IMG/VR virus record: IMGVR_UViG_3300033153_004061
Location: 1-37,710 of that record
DNA: 37,710 nucleotides
Direction: 5' to 3' (one strand)
Source of the DNA: a virus
This document shows positions 35,671-37,710 of this stretch, one piece after another (position 1 is the stretch's first letter; every line of letters starts with the position of its first letter). Below the pieces are notes generated by a model that saw nothing but the letters and a program-made list of their open reading frames with translations, did no database searches and was not told the DNA's origin. A program made the translations under genes and the position numbers.

Positions 35671-36239
35671 TATTTTTTAGATTTTAAAAGTTTAAATTTT
35701 TCTTCTACGTCCTTTTTCCACTCAGGAGCATCAGACCAGTCAAAGTTCTTAACATTTGTTACAACTTGTTCTGCATCTCATTCTTCTAAAGCTTTTAGAG
35801 TCTTCTTATAAGCAGACTCAGGAACTTTGTTCTTTTTTACTGTTCTTTCTACTGGTTTTGAGTTATCCATAGTGTCAGCGTCTTTTGTGTCATCTATTGC
35901 AAACATACCATTCATAGCATACTTACGAGCATATGAACTTGCTGCTCCAGTTATCTGTGCAGAGTCCATCCCTTTCTTGTCTTCTGATTCTCTAGCATAT
36001 GCAGTAGATGTAATTTCACCATCTATATCTTTTAGAGTCACAGTGGCTTTTACATAGTATCTATCACCTAGGTGTTCTATAGTGTCTGATATATTGAGAA
36101 TACAATCATTAAGCAAAGGCTTCACCGCCTCAAGTATATCCTCAGCAGATCTGTACTTATATTTACCAAAAGCATTTGTTTGTCCTTTAGGGGCTTTCAG
36201 CTCTTTCTGGATTGTCTCTAGCTTCTTTAGTATTGTCAT
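35670..36239 (-). CDS. ERF family single-strand annealing protein
   Basis: A 189-residue protein. Core signatures of the ERF family: FGKYKYRSAEDILEAVKPLL near residues 24-43 and MDSAQITGAASSYARKYAMN then GMFAIDDTKDAD near 90-120. A Lys-rich linker leads to a C-terminal tail that lies beyond one UGA-Gly (ALEEGDAEQ) and ends KFKLLKSKK. It anneals complementary strands for recombination-dependent replication or genome circularisation. It is the second gene behind promoter B. Confidence 0.9.
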
Positions 36240-36251
36240 AGTTTTGAAAGG

Positions 36252-36488
36252 TTAATATTTATTAAGTAATCATTCACTCTTCAGCTTCATGAATGTTTCC
36301 CATGACTGCTGTTTAAATAATTCTGTAGAATCTTCATACTGCTTTTGATTCATAGAAAGAAGTATCCATTCTCTATAGGGATCGTATGTTCTAAAGTGAA
36401 ATTCATACATGCTTATAGTAGGATGGTTCTCTGCCTCTGGGTTAGAAGCTTGCATTTCAGCAGCTAATTTGTTATAATTTGTTTGCAT
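36252..36488 (-). CDS. Unknown 78-residue protein upstream of ERF
   Basis: MQTNYNKLAAEMQASNPEAE onward, with HFRTYDPYREWILLSMNQKQ and an end KLKSEGLLNKY, in which the Gly is UGA. First gene after promoter B. It carries the leader TAACCTTTCACAACC before its ATG. Unrecognised; possibly an ERF partner. Confidence 0.6.
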
Positions 36489-36523
36489 GGTTGTGAAAGG
36501 TTATGCAATTAGAATTTCAGAAG

Positions 36524-36538
36524 CACCCAATTCGGGTG
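36524..36538 (-). promoter_or_regulatory. Leader hairpin after promoter B
   Basis: CACCC-GAAUU-GGGUG at about +10 of the transcript from promoter B. On the minus strand no U-run follows; on the plus strand GCACCC/GGGUGU is followed by UUUUUC, so it could also stop antisense transcription. Confidence 0.4.
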
Positions 36539-36553
36539 TTTTTCTGTATTTAT

Positions 36554-36582
36554 AGTATATACATTTGTATATTTAATTGCAA
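36554..36582 (-). promoter_or_regulatory. Promoter B with spacer dyad
   Basis: Minus strand TTGCAA - 17 bp - TATACT, with ATATAC-AAAT-GTATAT in the spacer (36572-36557). Nearly identical to promoter A. It drives the ERF/SSB operon, and its -35 overlaps the end of the upstream gene. Confidence 0.75.
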
Positions 36583-37004
36583 GACTTTTTCTTGCTTTTT
36601 AAGTACTCTTTTCTCCACTCCTCTTTAATATCCTCTGTGTGTGTCCAGTAATATCATTTCTCTTTAAGCCAGTTATATAAATCAAAGAAGAAACCGTATT
36701 CGTTTTGACAGTCACAATCAAATCACCCGTCTGATAAAACACTGTGTCTTACTCCGTGGTTACAATACCCGTACAGTATCTTTCTTGTTTGTTTCACTTC
36801 TTTTATCTGTTCAATAATACCAACTATTCAGCTAAATAGAGATCTTGTTTTCTCTTCGTTCATTATCTCTATGAAAGTGGAATATCATTCAGACATAGCG
36901 TTTTTGATTACATCTGACTGATCTCTCGTAATATATATTGGTTTTTCTGTTTTATCTTTAAAGACTATATAGTGAGTCTTAACACTTTTTGAAAGTTCTT
37001 GCAT
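36573..37004 (-). CDS. Unknown 143-residue protein
   Basis: MQELSKSVKTHYIVFKDKTE onward. UGA-Gly lies in MSEGYST, LFSGIVGII, SDGGFDCD and KEKGYYW. Cysteine motifs (YGYCNHGVRHS and FDCDCQNE) could bind a metal. C-terminal SKKKSCN is cut by promoter B's -35. Unrecognised. Confidence 0.65.
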
Positions 37005-37005
37005 G

Positions 37006-37209
37006 TTATAATCGTGAGTAAATAATTTCTATAATATAATAATCATCATCAAAGTCTTCAAGGAAGAAGTTAGATAATACTTTTTCAGCATCACTAATGT
37101 CTGTATAAAACTTATCTACTTCTGATATGTCTGATACTCAATAGAAACTTCATCTAAATTCATTTATATATGTACCAGTAACAGCATTCTTTATATAGTA
37201 TTTTTTCAT
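37006..37209 (-). CDS. Unknown 67-residue protein
   Basis: MKKYYIKNAVTGTYINEFRG onward, with two UGA-Gly (FRGSFYGVSD) and an acidic aromatic end (LEDFDDDYYIIEIIYSRL). It begins 10 bp after the upstream stop. Similar in look to small phage proteins with a KYYI...Y start; unrecognised. Confidence 0.55.
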
Positions 37210-37219
37210 AGTGTTTTTA

Positions 37220-37621
37220 TTAGCAAGTAAATTTAGAACGCTTATTCTCAATCTGCTTTACTGGTTTAGAGAATGAACTTGAACGAGAGAACCATGTAGC
37301 AAGTCTTCTTTTAACATCAAATGTTTTTTCCATTTGCCATCTTTGTTTTGTTCAGGATTGATTTGATTCAGTCCAATAAGAATAAAACTTTATAAGTTCA
37401 GCAGATGAGTGTTCTCTATCAGATCACTTATCCACAAGATAATCTATAAATTGTGTATACATACCTGTGTTATCCACAACATCTTTGAAAAATTGTGTAG
37501 TAATATCCTTTGGCTTTTCCTGTACTACAGCAATCTCATTCTTTTCCTTCTCAATAGATAAAGCCTTTTCAAGCTTGAGTATTCTTTTCTCCATCGCTAG
37601 GAGTTTTTTTTCTATATCCAT
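37220..37621 (-). CDS. Coiled-coil protein with conserved W-rich C-terminal motif
   Basis: A 133-residue protein. Residues 1-35 form a coiled coil (MDIEKKLLAMEKRILKLEKA). The C-terminal half reads ELIKFYSYWTESNQSGTKQR then WQMEKTFDVKRRLATW. This FYxYWTE...SGTK-(R)...KTxDVxRRLATW signature recurs in phage and Bacteroidetes replication-associated proteins of unknown function. Gly in QSGTK is UGA, where those proteins have Gly. A DNA-replication or primosome-like role is a guess. Confidence 0.6.
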
Positions 37622-37622
37622 A

Positions 37623-37710
37623 TTATTTTACATCAAATAAGATATTAAGGTGTTCTTTGCATTCTTCTATACACCTGTTGCATTCATCTCACATTCTAAA
37701 CGAAGGAATA
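37623..37710 (-). CDS. C-terminal end of the wrap-around gene
   Basis: This is the 3' end of the gene that begins at 508. The frame from position 2 continues as codons 37650, 37647 and so on to TAA at 37623-37625, giving the C-terminus HLNILFDVK. Bases 37652-37710 duplicate 1-59. The stop lies one base beyond the start codon of the next gene (37621), the tight spacing typical of this genome. Confidence 0.8.
37652..37710. repeat. Terminal direct repeat, right copy
   Basis: Exact copy of the first 59 bases. Removing one copy gives a circle of 37,651 bp in which the gene ending near 37,623 and the gene beginning at 508 become one intact frame. Confidence 0.95.

Noticed and set aside
1-37710. 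UGA read as tryptophan (table 4)
   Set aside because: UGA sits on invariant glycines of P-loop, terminase nuclease, LamG and holin motifs, and Trp is already supplied by UGG at conserved Trp positions.
1-37710. CRISPR arrays or insertion sequences
   Set aside because: No regularly spaced repeats and no transposase motifs were seen.

Overview
The window is one complete, strictly unidirectional phage genome: every gene I can support lies on the minus strand. The first 59 bases recur exactly as the last 59, and one reading frame runs unbroken through the join, so the molecule is a circular (or circularly permuted) contig with a unit length of 37,651 bp. The genome is AT-rich and uses UGA as glycine (translation table 25). 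UGA falls on family-invariant glycines: the Walker A loop and the GVGGGVVD nuclease motif of the large terminase, the FDG signature of a LamG-type domain, and membrane glycines of a holin. Read with the standard code, about half the genes look shattered; read with UGA=Gly they become full-length, and all end in UAA or UAG. Table 25 is known from Absconditabacteria (SR1) and Gracilibacteria, so the inferred host is a member of those Patescibacteria lineages.

Layout in transcription order (high to low coordinates). About 37,600-33,200 is an early/recombination block: a protein wrapping the contig end, ERF annealing protein, an SSB-like protein with an acidic tail, an HNH nuclease, NinB-like, a small HTH protein and zinc-ribbon proteins. 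About 33,240-30,700 holds a TM coiled-coil protein, a muramidase-like lysin, unknown small genes and a DUF7220-like membrane protein. 30,600-29,550 is an anomalous cassette of tiny genes with strong Shine-Dalgarno sites and no UGA. Then come a structured RNA, ninG, and a ~400-nt structured noncoding locus. From 28,300 down runs the late operon: small genes, TerS, TerL, portal, scaffold, major capsid protein, neck/tail proteins, two large probable ejection proteins (one with an ADP-ribosyltransferase-like tail, one with a variant M23 domain), collagen-like and LamG fibres, a papain-like peptidase fused to an SLH domain, small membrane proteins, a membrane-anchored adhesin and a holin. A metallophosphoesterase, a candidate 120-nt sRNA, an HNH nuclease and a PD-(D/E)XK nuclease complete the circle. 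The gene order and the absence of sheath, tube and long tape-measure genes suggest a podovirus.

Regulation: nine sigma70-type promoters (TTGnnn-16/17-TATAAT/TATACT) are recognisable. Three near-identical early ones carry the dyad ATATAC-N4-GTATAT inside the spacer, as expected for a shared operator, and are followed by leader hairpins. Most genes lack Shine-Dalgarno sites and are coupled by TAATG overlaps; five share an unusual AACCTTTC leader. No DNA polymerase, primase, helicase, integrase or tRNA was recognised, so replication probably depends on the host.

The most novel-looking elements are three structured noncoding loci, the foreign-looking SD cassette, the strongly uneven use of UGA-Gly between genes, the papain-SLH fusion and a ToxR-like membrane-anchored regulator. 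Functions come from motif recognition by eye; no database search was possible.
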